Part shown: positions 48,201-57,600 of the stretch, piece after piece
Layout of the letters: each line of letters begins with the position of its first letter
Numbering within the stretch: position 1 is the first letter of the stretch
DNA from: Bemisia tabaci
Taxonomy: Eukaryota > Arthropoda > Insecta > Hemiptera > Aleyrodidae
Reading direction: 5' to 3'
Assembly: GCF_918797505.1 (NCBI RefSeq)
Contig: NC_092793.1
Coordinates: 48,782,243 to 48,846,242, forward strand
DNA: 64,000 bases
Program-made: the position numbers and the translations under genes
Notes under the pieces: generated by a model
Database searches by the model: none
Seen by the model: the letters and a program-made list of their open reading frames with translations, nothing else
What the model was told of the DNA's origin: nothing

Positions 48201-50244
48201 GAGAGTCTTAACCTCTGGTTAAAATTCAACTGGTGCCCACTGCCCACAGTGCTTGTCCAATGTTGATAGTTTTTTTTACGATTTCACCGTTAACTGAATA
48301 AGCTGCCACTTGTAAAATATATTTTTTGTCGACTTAACTTTCCTCCTTCCATTTCTTTGAATTTATGTTCTTACTCCATTTCCTAGGCTCACTTCATTGG
48401 TAGCAGTATGAACCCAGCAAGGAGCTTTGGTCCTGCATTGTTCAGCAGAAATTGGAAGGATCACTGGGTAAGAACAAATCTGTCTGAACTATAAGGAATT
48501 TAATTATTATAAAATATAAGATATCTCCTTAATTTTCCATAAAGTATTTTTGGGAATTTCCAGATAGGGCCCAGAAATATCTCTTTCGTCATGGTCGCGA
48601 CTCCGCTTTCGTGTTGCCTCCGCCGCTCAGTGGATCTAGTCACTGTGAGAGGTCGGACAAAATTTGGAGACTTTAAAAGCTTCAAATCGAGGTAAATTTT
48701 GCAACTTCGGTCGCGCAAATCGAAAAACGAAGGGGTCTTGGCACATCTAGACCCTATGAGCTTTCATTTAAAACAAATCCGAGGAAAATCGGTCCAGTAG
48801 TTTCCGAGATCGAATTAGCACAAACTGTCCAGCGGCAAAAACGCAAATATGTCGTTATCAAATCGAGGTAAATTTTGCAACGTCGGTCGCGCAAATCGAA
48901 AAACCAAGGAATGTTGGCACGTCTACAGCCTAAGAGCTTTCATTTAAAACAAATCCGAGCAAAATCGGTCCAGTAGTTTCCGAGATCGAATTAGCACAAA
49001 CTGTCCAACGTCAAAAACGCAAGCATGTCGTTATCAAATCGAGGTAAATTTTGCAACGTCGGTCGCGCAAATCGAAAAACTAAGGAATGTTGGCACGTCT
49101 ACAGCCTAAGAGCTTTCATTTAAAACAAATCCGAGCAAAATCGGTCCAGTAGTTTCCGAGATCGAATTAGCACAAACTGTCCAACGTCAAAAATAGCTCC
49201 GTTCATACAAGACTTTGAAGTTTTAAAAATGGTTCCATCGGGATCCTCGTGAAATTCTCTATTGAAAGGCATCCCTTAAACTTTAAAATTTGACGAAATA
49301 AACATCAATATTTGCAGTTTCAGTTAAAAATTTCATGTCCAACCTCTCTGATTGACTCGATCCACTGTGCGCCGTAATGCATGATCCGTGCAGCCGTCAT
49401 AGATGTACAGACTACAAAAATCGCGGCAGAAACATCACGCAATCAAGATCGTGGCCCCAACGAGAGGGATGATTCCAGGAACCATTTTGGCTTTCTCGGT
49501 GGCGTGCGTTAATTTAAATGGGAGCACAAATGGACGGAGTTAAACAGAAAGGAACCAAGCCACATCGGGATCGAACCGAGAAAAAGAGGTTTAAAATTTG
49601 GCTCCTGCATAAGACTCAATGTAAAAGATAAACTTCAAGTTCAATTTCTGCAAAATTTGCTCCAACAAAAACTTTGAATTTTTGGCGATAGATAGTAGAG
49701 CAGTGGTTGAGTTCAAAACCACTCACAACTCAATTTTTTCCAAAATGTGGGTTGGTTCCTTTCTGCTTAGCTCAGTCCAAATAACGCAACTTGGAACCCG
49801 TTTTAGTTACCCTACAAAAAATCGGAGACAATTTCGGTAAATTAAGTGCATATTCCCTACTTTTCAATGGTGTAAGAGTTTAAAATTACACGCCAACTAA
49901 ATGCGTTGATATAACAATGTATTTAATTTATTTATTTTTTATTTAGTATTATACATAATATATAATACAAATAATATACATATAATACCCATTTTTTCCG
50001 TGTGCCTTCGGAAACTGTAGTACTTTTCTTCTTGAACGGTCGTATACATAAACATAATGATGCTAAATGTGCCTTATTACAGGTCTATTGGATTGGCCCA
50101 ATGAGTGGTGCTATGATTGCCGCCTACGTGTACACCCATCTGTTCGCCCGCCATCATCCGTCCAAAAGCCGAAGCGTGAGCAGACAGCCATCCGCCAGAA
50201 TCACCTTGCAGCACCAGCAGAATCATTCCGGCGATGAAGTGTAA
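36235..50244 (+). CDS. Aquaporin gene B, entomoglyceroporin-like
   Basis: Exons: 36235-36262 (predicted), 44870-45072, 45650-45793, 47256-47477, 48387-48467, 50083-50244. The total is 840 nt, 279 residues plus stop, intact in every exon, all introns GT-AG, phases 1,0,0,0,0. It keeps HINPAL (NPA 88-90) and [12 protein letters not shown] (NPA 208-210, Arg 211). The helix-5 His is Leu (196) and the position before NPA is Ser (SSMNPA), so the filter reads Phe, Leu, Ser, Arg: wider and less polar than a water channel, as in insect Eglp proteins that carry glycerol or urea. It lies in the plasma membrane by family, presumably as a tetramer. It is the cleanest of the three copies and closest to gene C (shared PHEF, KGLAE, VEMLIT and [10 protein letters not shown]). 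Confidence 0.9.
37520..37735. repeat. Transposon-like fragment in AQP-B intron 1
   Basis: A block starting GGTGGTCCATAAGTTC and ending TATATCACCCTGTATA, phrases common at transposon edges in arthropods from memory; no frame survives and no duplication was found. Confidence 0.35.
37797..38116. repeat. Inverted-end element with repeated TAACGC motifs
   Basis: Left AGCCGTTCAAGGATTATGTA pairs with right TTAAGTAATTCTTGAACCGC. Inside are four GTAACGC/ATAACGCTGG motifs each followed by C-rich runs. Probably a decayed MITE. Confidence 0.6.
38264..39584. other. AQP-B intron 1, unassigned part
   Basis: Holds a small inverted CTCGTTATAGAGAG / CTATTACGAGAACC-like region near 38500-38600; otherwise featureless. 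Confidence 0.35.
39585..40035. repeat. ATCGATCGA-rich fold-back
   Basis: Dozens of GATCGA, TCGATCG and CGATCGAC motifs; the left half (GAATCGATCAAAAACTAAAA) pairs with the right half (TTTTTATTTTTCGATCGATT). Tandem and inverted at once. The open frames across it in both directions are by-products of the TCG-rich repeat. Confidence 0.7.
40036..41490. other. AQP-B intron 1, unassigned part
   Basis: No repeat family or conserved exon seen. A 101-codon minus-strand frame at 40666-40971 has no recognisable domain. Confidence 0.35.
41491..41751. mobile_element. GACGTTGCAGACTTCC MITE in AQP-B intron 1
   Basis: GCGAGACCACGTACCTCCGT at the left pairs with GGAAATACGTGGTGTCGAAC at the right; core matches the family. 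About 261 bp. Confidence 0.8.
42130..42215. mobile_element. Small hAT-type MITE, truncated copy 4
   Basis: It starts CAGTGGCGCAGCGAGGAGTG, holds GTAAAGAATCGATTATC, and stops without a matching right end. No target duplication is visible. Confidence 0.5.
42262..42660. repeat. Dispersed 400-bp repeat, copy 2, in AQP-B intron 1
   Basis: Same order of blocks as 14215-14620, diverged by substitutions and small indels. A fragment (TTTCATGTCCAACC..TTGACTCGATCCACTG) recurs at 49330-49390. Confidence 0.75.
42661..44869. other. AQP-B intron 1, 3' part
   Basis: AT-rich with an AT microsatellite-like run at 44330-44395 and a C-rich run at 44563. No exon recognised. Confidence 0.4.
44870..45072 (+). CDS. 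AQP-B coding exon 2 (TM1-TM2)
   Basis: The acceptor is TTGCAAAG, less pyrimidine-rich than the others; the donor is GTAAGT. 203 nt, same as gene C. It encodes [16 protein letters not shown], then TM1 ([20 protein letters not shown]), an outer loop and TM2 ([14 protein letters not shown]). The acidic-aromatic PHEF lead and K-rich stretch are shared with gene C and absent from gene A. Confidence 0.9.
45650..45793 (+). CDS. AQP-B coding exon 3 (loop B, first NPA, TM3)
   Basis: The acceptor is CTTTCAG; the donor is GTAAGT. It begins [14 protein letters not shown], a standard loop B, and continues with the [10 protein letters not shown] stretch shared with gene C, then TM3 ending VGYSILR. It is the reference against which the codon loss in gene C is seen. 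Confidence 0.94.
46263..46523. mobile_element. GACGTTGCAGACTTCC MITE in AQP-B intron 3
   Basis: Left CGATGGTTAAAGTGC, right GGAGATACGTGGTCTCGCAC with ACTTTGGTCAT; core matches the family. The best preserved right arm. Confidence 0.8.
46820..47190. repeat. Fold-back element in AQP-B intron 3
   Basis: Left GGATATATCCCGAGAC, AGAGACCCTCCACT and TTTTACTTTCGGG pair with right CCCGAAAGTAAAAG, AGTGGAGGGTCTCT and GATATATCC. It ends about 65 nt before exon 4. A 124-codon GTG-start frame (46613-46987) runs through its left half and is not considered a gene. Confidence 0.75.
47256..47477 (+). CDS. AQP-B coding exon 4 (TM4-TM5)
   Basis: The acceptor is TTCGCAG; the donor is GTAAGA. 74 codons: outer loop C with a CC pair ([10 protein letters not shown]), TM4 ([19 protein letters not shown]), loop D and TM5 ([15 protein letters not shown]). 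Leu falls at the His position of water channels, 12 residues before the second NPA. It is noticeably GC-richer than the surrounding intron, as expected of real coding sequence. Confidence 0.94.
47928..48142. mobile_element. Small hAT-type MITE, copy 3, in AQP-B intron 4
   Basis: It begins CAGAGGCGTGGTGTGC and ends CACGCCTCGCCACTT, flanked by ATGATATA and ATGATGTT (6 of 8). Longer than copies 1 and 2 because it has an internal inverted duplication of the GGTAAAGAATCGATT block around 48050-48100. Confidence 0.8.
48387..48467 (+). CDS. AQP-B coding exon 5 (loop E, second NPA)
   Basis: 81 nt between TTTCCTAG and GTAAGA. It encodes [19 protein letters not shown] followed by SRNWKDHW. Both the NPA box and the pore Arg are intact, and a stretch around the NPA codons is almost identical at the DNA level to gene C. 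Confidence 0.95.
48682..49197. repeat. 176-bp tandem repeat in AQP-B intron 5
   Basis: Units start TCAAATCGAGGTAAATTTTG at 48682, 48858 and 49034; the third ends within CAACGTCAAAAA. Copies 2 and 3 are almost identical. Contains GGTCCAGTAGTTTCCGAGAT. Non-coding. Confidence 0.92.
50083..50244 (+). CDS. AQP-B coding exon 6 (TM6 and tail)
   Basis: The acceptor is TTATTACAG. It encodes TM6 ([21 protein letters not shown]) and a 33-residue His/Ser/Gln-rich tail with a SRSVSRQPS stretch, ending GDEV at TAA. The last four residues fit the loose class III PDZ-ligand pattern (acidic-X-hydrophobic), a weak hint only. Confidence 0.93.
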   Translation, partial: VYWIGPMSGAMIAAYVYTHLFARHHPSKSRSVSRQPSARITLQHQQNHSGDEV

Positions 50245-50311
50245 ATCTGTTCAACGAAAACCGTCTCCTCGAGAAAATAACTCCGCAGCCACTCACTACT
50301 TAAAAAATACA

Positions 50312-50324
50312 AATAAAAAATAAA
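50312..50324 (+). terminator. AQP-B polyadenylation signals
   Basis: Two AATAAA hexamers (50312-50317 and 50319-50324), about 70-80 nt after the stop. These are the likely 3' processing signals; another AATAAA is at 51815. Confidence 0.5.
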
Positions 50325-51945
50325 CATTAATCACTGCCAGAAGGAGAGATTCCTTACGCATTTTCAAATGATTTCTCAGGCCGGTAATCAAACTTCAATT
50401 TGAAGTTGTAGTAGAGAAACCGCGCTAGAATATTCTATGACTTTCTAATATAATTGAGGGGCTTGAAGAACAAGGCGCATAAGTGCAGTTTTCGAAAAAA
50501 TTGAGATATTCAAGAACTCGACTGAGAGTAGTTTGAAAGTGTATTTTGTGAAAAATTCACGACTAAAATCCAGCTTTAAGCATAAAAAGGTGAGTTTAAA
50601 CTTCCTTTCTGCCATTAGGCTCCATGTGATTTTGAAACTTTAACCAAGTATTTCTTGAGATAGCAAAAACTGCACTAGTTTGTCTTGTCCTCCAAGCCTT
50701 TCAATTCTTTTCTTAATTTTAAGCTTGCATAGTATCGGCATTATACTTCTCGCCGTTGCGTCTTAGCGGTACAGTTTTTTTCTGGGAAACTTGCTTAAAA
50801 CAATCAGTTGTGCATCGAGTTTTTATTGAAAAACGATGATTTGCAAGGTCGGCGGCGTAGACAGGAATTTTTCGAGGGAGGAGGGGGCCTGGGCTCTAAT
50901 TTTTTTCATGGTGGGGGGGGGGGTGGGTCAGAAGATAAAAACTCCTGAAAAATAACTAAATATGCGGTTTTTTGGAGTAAAATTTCCCAGTCCTGAAAAG
51001 GGAAGATTTTGGAACCCTTGGACCCCCTTCACTCTCTGAGAGGTTCCTCTGGCTACTGTTTAAGGTAGGCATATTCAAGGAAAATAGACCGATTGGCACA
51101 AACGCCTCATTAAGACATAGATGAGTAGCTATGATTTTACATTAAATGTTAGGGAGATGAACAAATTAATATTAAACATTTTTTGTATAGTTCTTTTATG
51201 AAATATGAATGCGACTGTCCGCGGGAAAGTGGAGCTTCCCCCGCAAAAACTCAAAATTAAGGTATCAATACAACATCAATACATACAATCAATTATCCGT
51301 TGAAATATCAAAATTCGGTTTTTTGATCCCTTATTGAAGTAAATTTGACAACCATTATGCCTTTTTGGAGTGAGGTTACATTTTCGTGGACAGTCGCAAA
51401 TCGGTTTGAAAAAGTAAAAGTAGGTTGTTTACGGTAGAGTTACTTTTAATAGTTTTAATTTGAAACCGCTAATGGTATATTTCTTTTCTAGAATCCGTAG
51501 AACACGTATTACAGGGACGCGTCGTTATTTAAACTCTTATGATCTCACAATTAGAAGTCTCTCCGTTCCTGTAGTAAAAATAGAAGAAAGAGAGAGAAAC
51601 AGATCAAGCGTAAGAAGGCACTGATAAATTGATCATAGGTCAACAGGAAAGAAAACATTCCCTCTCTTTTACCTTAAGCTGAGTATCGTGCCACGGTGCC
51701 ACATGCTAGGCCTTTGTTTTTTGCTGATGAAGTTCATCAAAGCACAAATCCAGTTCTTTTAGATTCATTCTAATTTCAGTGCTGTTATTGTATGAAAATG
51801 ACATCAAGCGAGTTAATAAAGTTTCGACTTTTCAATTGTGCCACATGTTTGTTTTTATTTGTACTTTAGCTACTCCTCCTCCGAAAAAAAATGTCTTCAC
51901 CTATTCATGGTACACTGTTTAAAATCGAGGAGTAAAATTCGGTGT
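50325..51945. other. Spacer after AQP-B
   Basis: No gene; a G9 run near 50915 and a hAT-like CGGCGGCGTAGACAGG scrap near 50852. Confidence 0.4.
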
Positions 51946-52134
51946 GGGAGTCCATATAGCACCGAAAAACCCCGAGTAATACGAGTGCGAAGTGAACTTG
52001 GCACCGTTAAAGCATTTGACACTCCGCAAGAAGGGTGGATTCCGCTCCGTAATAGAGTAAGTCACTCCGGAAGGAGAATAGATACCGTTCCGCATTTATA
52101 TCACTCGGGGTTTTGGGGGGCCATATGGAATCCG
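51946..52134. mobile_element. Fold-back MITE
   Basis: Left GGGAGTCCATATAG and ACCCCGAGTAAT pair with right ATCACTCGGGGT and CCATATGGAATCC. A 110-codon frame spans it by chance. A T48 run (52178-52225) follows. Confidence 0.7.
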
Positions 52135-52172
52135 ATAAATAATGTAACTCCAAAACTTTTAACAGAGTAGTC

Positions 52173-52177
<5 letters not shown>

Positions 52178-52225
<48 letters not shown>
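52178..52225. repeat. T48 homopolymer
   Basis: The longest homopolymer in the window; the exact length is likely to be unreliable. Confidence 0.85.
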
Positions 52226-52228
<3 letters not shown>

Positions 52229-52854
52229 GAAACATTAATGGTACCTACTGATCATGAGGATCAGACAACAAGTATTAAAGTATTGCTACTTTCAACTTTG
52301 TGCAATTTTAGTAACATTTTACTGATTAAAAAAGAAGCCCGTCGCTTTTGGTTGGCAGTGTTTTAATTTTTATCATCGGTTTTTGATGCTTAGAGCACGT
52401 GCAAAATATAATTTCCTAAGAAATTATGGTTGTATTTTTTGGAAAAAATAAAACTAGAGCAAATAATTTGCAGCACTGCAACTGCGGGGCTTGTTTTTCA
52501 ACTTTCAATTTTGAAAATTGTGTTGAGTAAAAATCGTGTAAAATCAGAACAGTAAAATCCATTCCTTTAAACTTGGTGAAAGATTGTCATAAAACTGTTG
52601 GAAAAGAGTGTTAAAAATATGTTTGTTTCGTAAAACGTTCGTAAGCGTTTGTTTTTTTAAAAATCGTCAATATCAATATGTAAGCAAATGACTTTTGAAA
52701 TATAATTTGGCTTTTTTTATCTAAGAATTTCTTTGAACCTCCGCCAGAGCAGCGAACAAACTGTTTCAGCTCTATGACACAAGCAAACCATATTTATTTT
52801 TCTATCAATATTTTGGCAAAGAAAACGTTGAGAGAGGGCTGCCAATGGTTGGAT

Positions 52855-53166
52855 TTAACTTAACAACAAAAAAAGTATATCATAGTGAATTCCGAACAAT
52901 ATAGTTATATCAGATCTTATACCTAAAATACCACTCATTTTCTGCACTTGGTATTTTGGTTCAAATGTTATACTCGCCTTCATATTGGGAACTATGAGAA
53001 TTTTTTTAGACTGAGTTTTAAAAAACTCGTCAAAATATGATGCTGAAGGATTATTCCTAATTCGGTATTTTAATGGCCATAAAAATCCTTCAAAAGTCTC
53101 TGCCGCAACCAAGAATACACATTGAGCCTGGAGCGAGGTAAGCGTAAGCCAAGGCAATGATAGCAT
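52855..53166 (-). CDS. Unrecognised 103-codon ORF (doubtful)
   Basis: ATG with a good context (GAAATG on the minus strand). The peptide has a hydrophobic start (MLSLPWLTLTSLQAQCVFLV) and then a mixed, protein-like composition with no low complexity (FDEFFKTQSKKILIVPNM). I recognise no family. It stands alone, with no linked exon identified. It may be a lone exon, a pseudogene fragment or chance. Confidence 0.15.
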   Translation of the reverse strand: MLSLPWLTLTSLQAQCVFLVAAETFEGFLWPLKYRIRNNPSASYFDEFFKTQSKKILIVPNMKASITFEPKYQVQKMSGILGIRSDITILFGIHYDILFLLLS

Positions 53167-54584
53167 TTCATACCACTCTCGTCAGATTTTTTGCTCGGAG
53201 TTTCTTTTCGAACCCATTTGTACAGAAATTTCAACGTACCCTACATTTATGAATAAGGTACGTTGAAATTGTTCTCACACTTAGGCATCTTTTTGACTTT
53301 CCGTCGGTGCAGACTTCACAGTTAGCCTTTGTTTTCTTTAGGTACTTTTGAATGGTTCATGTGTGATTTGTCAACCGCGTGAATGTAGTTGAAAAGTTTT
53401 GCGTTTTTTTTAGTTTAATCAAATTTAGGGTCCTCTGAAACGAAACTATTCATTACTTCACAATTGACTTTTTCGAAATGATTTTTTGGTGTTTCATGAC
53501 TTATCCGCGTAAGTTTGTCTCAGCAACAACTGTATACAACAGAGTGACAGAGTAACGATACATACAGAATTTCATCGTTTAAGTTATTTTTCATTTTAAA
53601 TGGCAACGTGAAGTAGTCTGGGCACGATGGCGTAGGTGCTGAACGAGCTTTTTAGCAACGAAGCAGCCACGAATACCAACTTTACAGCTTGAACTTTTGT
53701 TTCCGAAAAGAAAATAGACGTTACCGACTTGAGCTTAGAATTCGAAGAAGATTGTTGTTATATACTTTTTTATTCCAAATTCCAGACATTTAAGATTCGC
53801 CGTTTCATTTTTGCCTCGTCATTCGAAACTGTTGTCTTCCAAATCACTTTATTTTAAGACTTACTGTCCCGCAGAGATCTTCTCCTATTAAATATTTTTT
53901 TCAAAATCATAGTTTATTAACAAAGAATTACGTACTTGTTTCGCTTACTTATATTTCATTTTATGTTTTTCTAAAGGTATTCTTACCATGACTTTCGACT
54001 CCTTACGTGACTCCAAAAGTTTAGATTCCTATTCAGATGTTCATCTTAAATTAAGAACTCATCATTCCTCCATGCCTCTTTCTTCCCACCTTTGTAAAAA
54101 AAAGTATTTTACAGTAACAATGTAAATTTTCAGCTTTTTCATACTCAAAAAATAGTTTGAATTTTCCTATCGTTCTAATCGTTCTTCACCACACTGGGGT
54201 TGCAAATCGTCAAACTATTGATCTTTTTTATATTCATTTTTAAATTTTTGTAAAACGTATTTTTGTCTTTTACAACGCTTGGGCTGAATTTCCGATTTTA
54301 AAATTGCATATAGCGACTCGATAATTTGAGAAAACGCTCAGGTCGTGTATTTTGACATTGTCAACTGTGCATACATGTTGACAATTATTTTGATCGGTGG
54401 TTGATCAGCGTTTAACGTAAAATTTTTGCATTTCATTTCGTTTTTTATGTACAATCTAATAAATTTCCCGAGCATCATGTTTTCCCATTATTCTTGTCTG
54501 ATAGTTTGACGGAAGAACCAATGATTCATTCCCTATGATTAAGATAATTATTATGACTCGACTTATGGATGTCCGAACAATGGA
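53167..54584. other. AQP-C 5' flank
   Basis: AT-rich; no repeat or exon recognised. A small inverted pair GTACCTTATTCATAAA / AACGTACC... sits near 53235-53270. Confidence 0.35.
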
Positions 54585-54699
54585 ATGGCATTGTTTTTAC
54601 GAGCGGCTGCCAAAAATATCTGGACAATACCATGGCCAAGGATTGTGTGTTACACTTTCCAAGATAGTTACTGCACAAGAAGCTTGAAACAGGGCATCG
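54585..54699 (+). CDS. AQP-C candidate coding exon 1a
   Basis: ATG with a favourable context (-3 G, +4 G) opens 38 codons with no stop up to a GTAAGT donor at 54700, ending in phase 1 with G. Spliced to exon 2 this gives Gly-Ala-Phe. The peptide starts MALFLRAAAKNIWTIPWP and is rich in Trp, Cys and Tyr, unlike the N-termini of genes A and B. A 115-nt open stretch with matching phase is suggestive but could be chance. Confidence 0.4.
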
Positions 54700-57600
54700 G
54701 TAAGTTTGCAGTCAAAATAGTCTTCATCGTCCGGGCTTGAGTATGCAATACATATTTTAAAATGTGCACAGGTAAGTTAAAGTTAAACATCGTTCGATTT
54801 TATTTTTTCTCTGTGTCCAGCTCAGTTTTCCTTTTTTTTGTTAAATTATTTAATCAAGAGACGTGCTTGAGATTAGGAAAATTATCGGACTTACAGAATT
54901 TAAAAACATAGTGTATGCATACCAATTATGAAATTGAAATTTTTCAGGTTTTTAAAGTTAACTTTCCCACTAACCCTGACATTTCAAGGATGTAGTAGTT
55001 ACACTACTTTTCTGTACAGTGCATCTCGTGTTCAAATGCTGTGTACGTAATCTCACGCCTCTCGAAAGAATTCATGGTAATTGGAGTGTGTTGAACTGCT
55101 GAAACAGGGTATTCCTTCGAAAATTACACTAAAAAAGGACACAAATGCCTGATAAGAGTGAAACCATATTCTCAAAATTGAAAATTGCCGCAGAAACTTT
55201 AAAATTACAATATTATACTGCTGCATTGATAACCAAAAAATTCATTCCGTTGTAAATCAACTGAATAATGTTATCAGTGCAAAAAAAGTATTTCTCACTT
55301 ACTGCCCGAAAATGATTAAAGCGTACGCCAACAAAACCGAGCACTAAGTTTATCACGATCATATACTTCACGTGTTTATCAGTTCAATCAAAATCAATAA
55401 TTTTGGTTCTGGTCCCTCACTTTAAATTTCCTTTGTTCAACCGTGAGTGAAATTGTTCATCAGAAATTGAAAGTATTTACAGTTTTTATTTCTGGTATAG
55501 TATTGTTCAATCACATTGGTCGTTCCTTGTCAATGGAAAGTTAAGTTGTAAACTGTGGCGACAATTTTAGTATTCAATATAGAGTAATTAGAGTTTCACT
55601 ATTTTAGAGTAACGCTTCCCTCATGTCCATTCGTGGTAAGTAATTCTCATTGAGAAAACTCTAGTCTGTTTCGGAAAGGTTGACGGATACCGATTAAAAC
55701 TCCTAGAATAGACGGGAAAAAACCAAAAACGTGTATATTGAAACATTAATCGAGATTTTCAATTGAATAAATTTTACTTTTTAGAAACTTCCTTTTAAAT
55801 TTGTTTTAAGTTTATATCTTCAATATATTTAAATTTTTAAGTGGACACCATATGCTAAGGACTGCAGGGTTTTCTTCTGTAAGCCCGGTTTATAGTTAAA
55901 GGTCACTGTCATTAAAAATAATTCGACCTTTATATATGATAATAAGCTACATTGCTCTGAGGTATAGCTTTGAATGCCAAAAAAAAAAAAAATCATTGGA
56001 AAACATTTTTGAAAAATTAGAGTAGCGTCAGTTTTAATTTTCAGTATTAACTAATGAGACTTTGCATTAATCCATTCTACGGACAACTGTCTTCAAAACC
56101 GGTCATCTACTTGCCTTCCACGTAAAGCAAGGATTAAACGAATGGGGGCTCAGCTTGCTGGAGCACTGACCTCATCCTCAATCTAAACTCTCGCGATTAA
56201 ACGAACCTTGCCGCTATAATACCCAACCTTGATAATTGGTACACTTCACATTATCCTATGTTTACTCTACCAATTGATACTGAGTATCACTCCTCCTTCT
56301 CAGGCACATCCAAATATGGTGCGAACGTCCGCCTTGGCTGTCGCATAATACATCAGTTGAGCACCTGAGCAAATATAAATGCGGTAATTTTATCGTCAAA
56401 TCTGTCAGCGTTGCACGCGATCGTTAATTTGATTTCACTTGCTGCGATGTGACACTGAGGCAATTAATTTCCGAGGTGATTGTCTACCAACAGTCTCGAG
56501 ATTGTCAAAATGATCGCAGAGTTGGGATGCGTGCTGTGGAGTGAAGGGTACGATACGATGTTCGAAAGATAATGCAGTTGTTGTAATTTTATCGGACGCA
56601 TCCTTGTAACGAAAGAGGATGGAATTTCGCAGTTCCTCGTGAAATACCAAAAGTTCTACTTGTTCAATAGAATCAAGAAACACTATACCTCAGGGATAGA
56701 GCGTAAAGGATTGGGATGGAAAAATAGGAGTTCGTTAACACCCAGAAATTATTGTTTTTGTTGTTCAAGGACAACGACGGTGAAGAAACAAATGACTGAA
56801 AAAATAAATATTTATCAAATTCAAAATCTGACCACAGGAATATTCGTAGAATCTAAAATGTTATCATTGAGAACAATTCTAAAATGTTAATAGCATGTTT
56901 GATATCTATAAGGAACAAGGAGGTGTGTGGGGGAGACGTAATGGGGAGAATGGGGTGAGGATGGGGTCATCAAGACTGCCGTGCTAACGAAGAGAGCATT
57001 AAGTGCATGCTGGGATGAACCGCGAGACACATAAAAGCATGTCCTAATCATGGCTCACACGGAAAGGCACTTACTGCTCTCTTCGCTATCACGGCAGAAA
57101 AATCATATCCATCCTGGGTATCAAAATGTTACGACAGGTCACTGCAGTACCGGTACCAGTACCAGTTTTATTCTCAACTTAGACACCCCAAATATGCATT
57201 TCTACCGATAATTTGCATGTGGTTTGCGTATTGCCACAATCAGTAATAAAAACTTCAAAATCATGATCTCGGTTATAACGCCTTCATTGACGCAAGATAC
57301 TCTACGTTTCACCGAGAAGCTTGTTTAGTTGCCTATCCGACCCAAACTCAACTTGGATCACTAATTTTACTAACAGTACGATTCTTATTCCCTAATGCCT
57401 GAACTTCATGCATTATAAACATCATTCAGGGCTTGCAAATGGGTTTCAATAGTTAATTTTAGCAACATATTGAATAAACCCCACCATCTTTCCAGGAGCG
57501 TTTACACCGCACGAGTTTCGAAACCTGGACAAGGAGAAAGCATGGAGGCTGCTGGAAAAAGGTCTGGCCGAGATGTTCGGCACGGGGCTTTTCGTCTGCA

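Noticed and set aside
49565..49590. Possible tRNA or SINE B box on the minus strand (GGTTCGATCCCG)
   Set aside because: No A box or cloverleaf could be found at the right distance.
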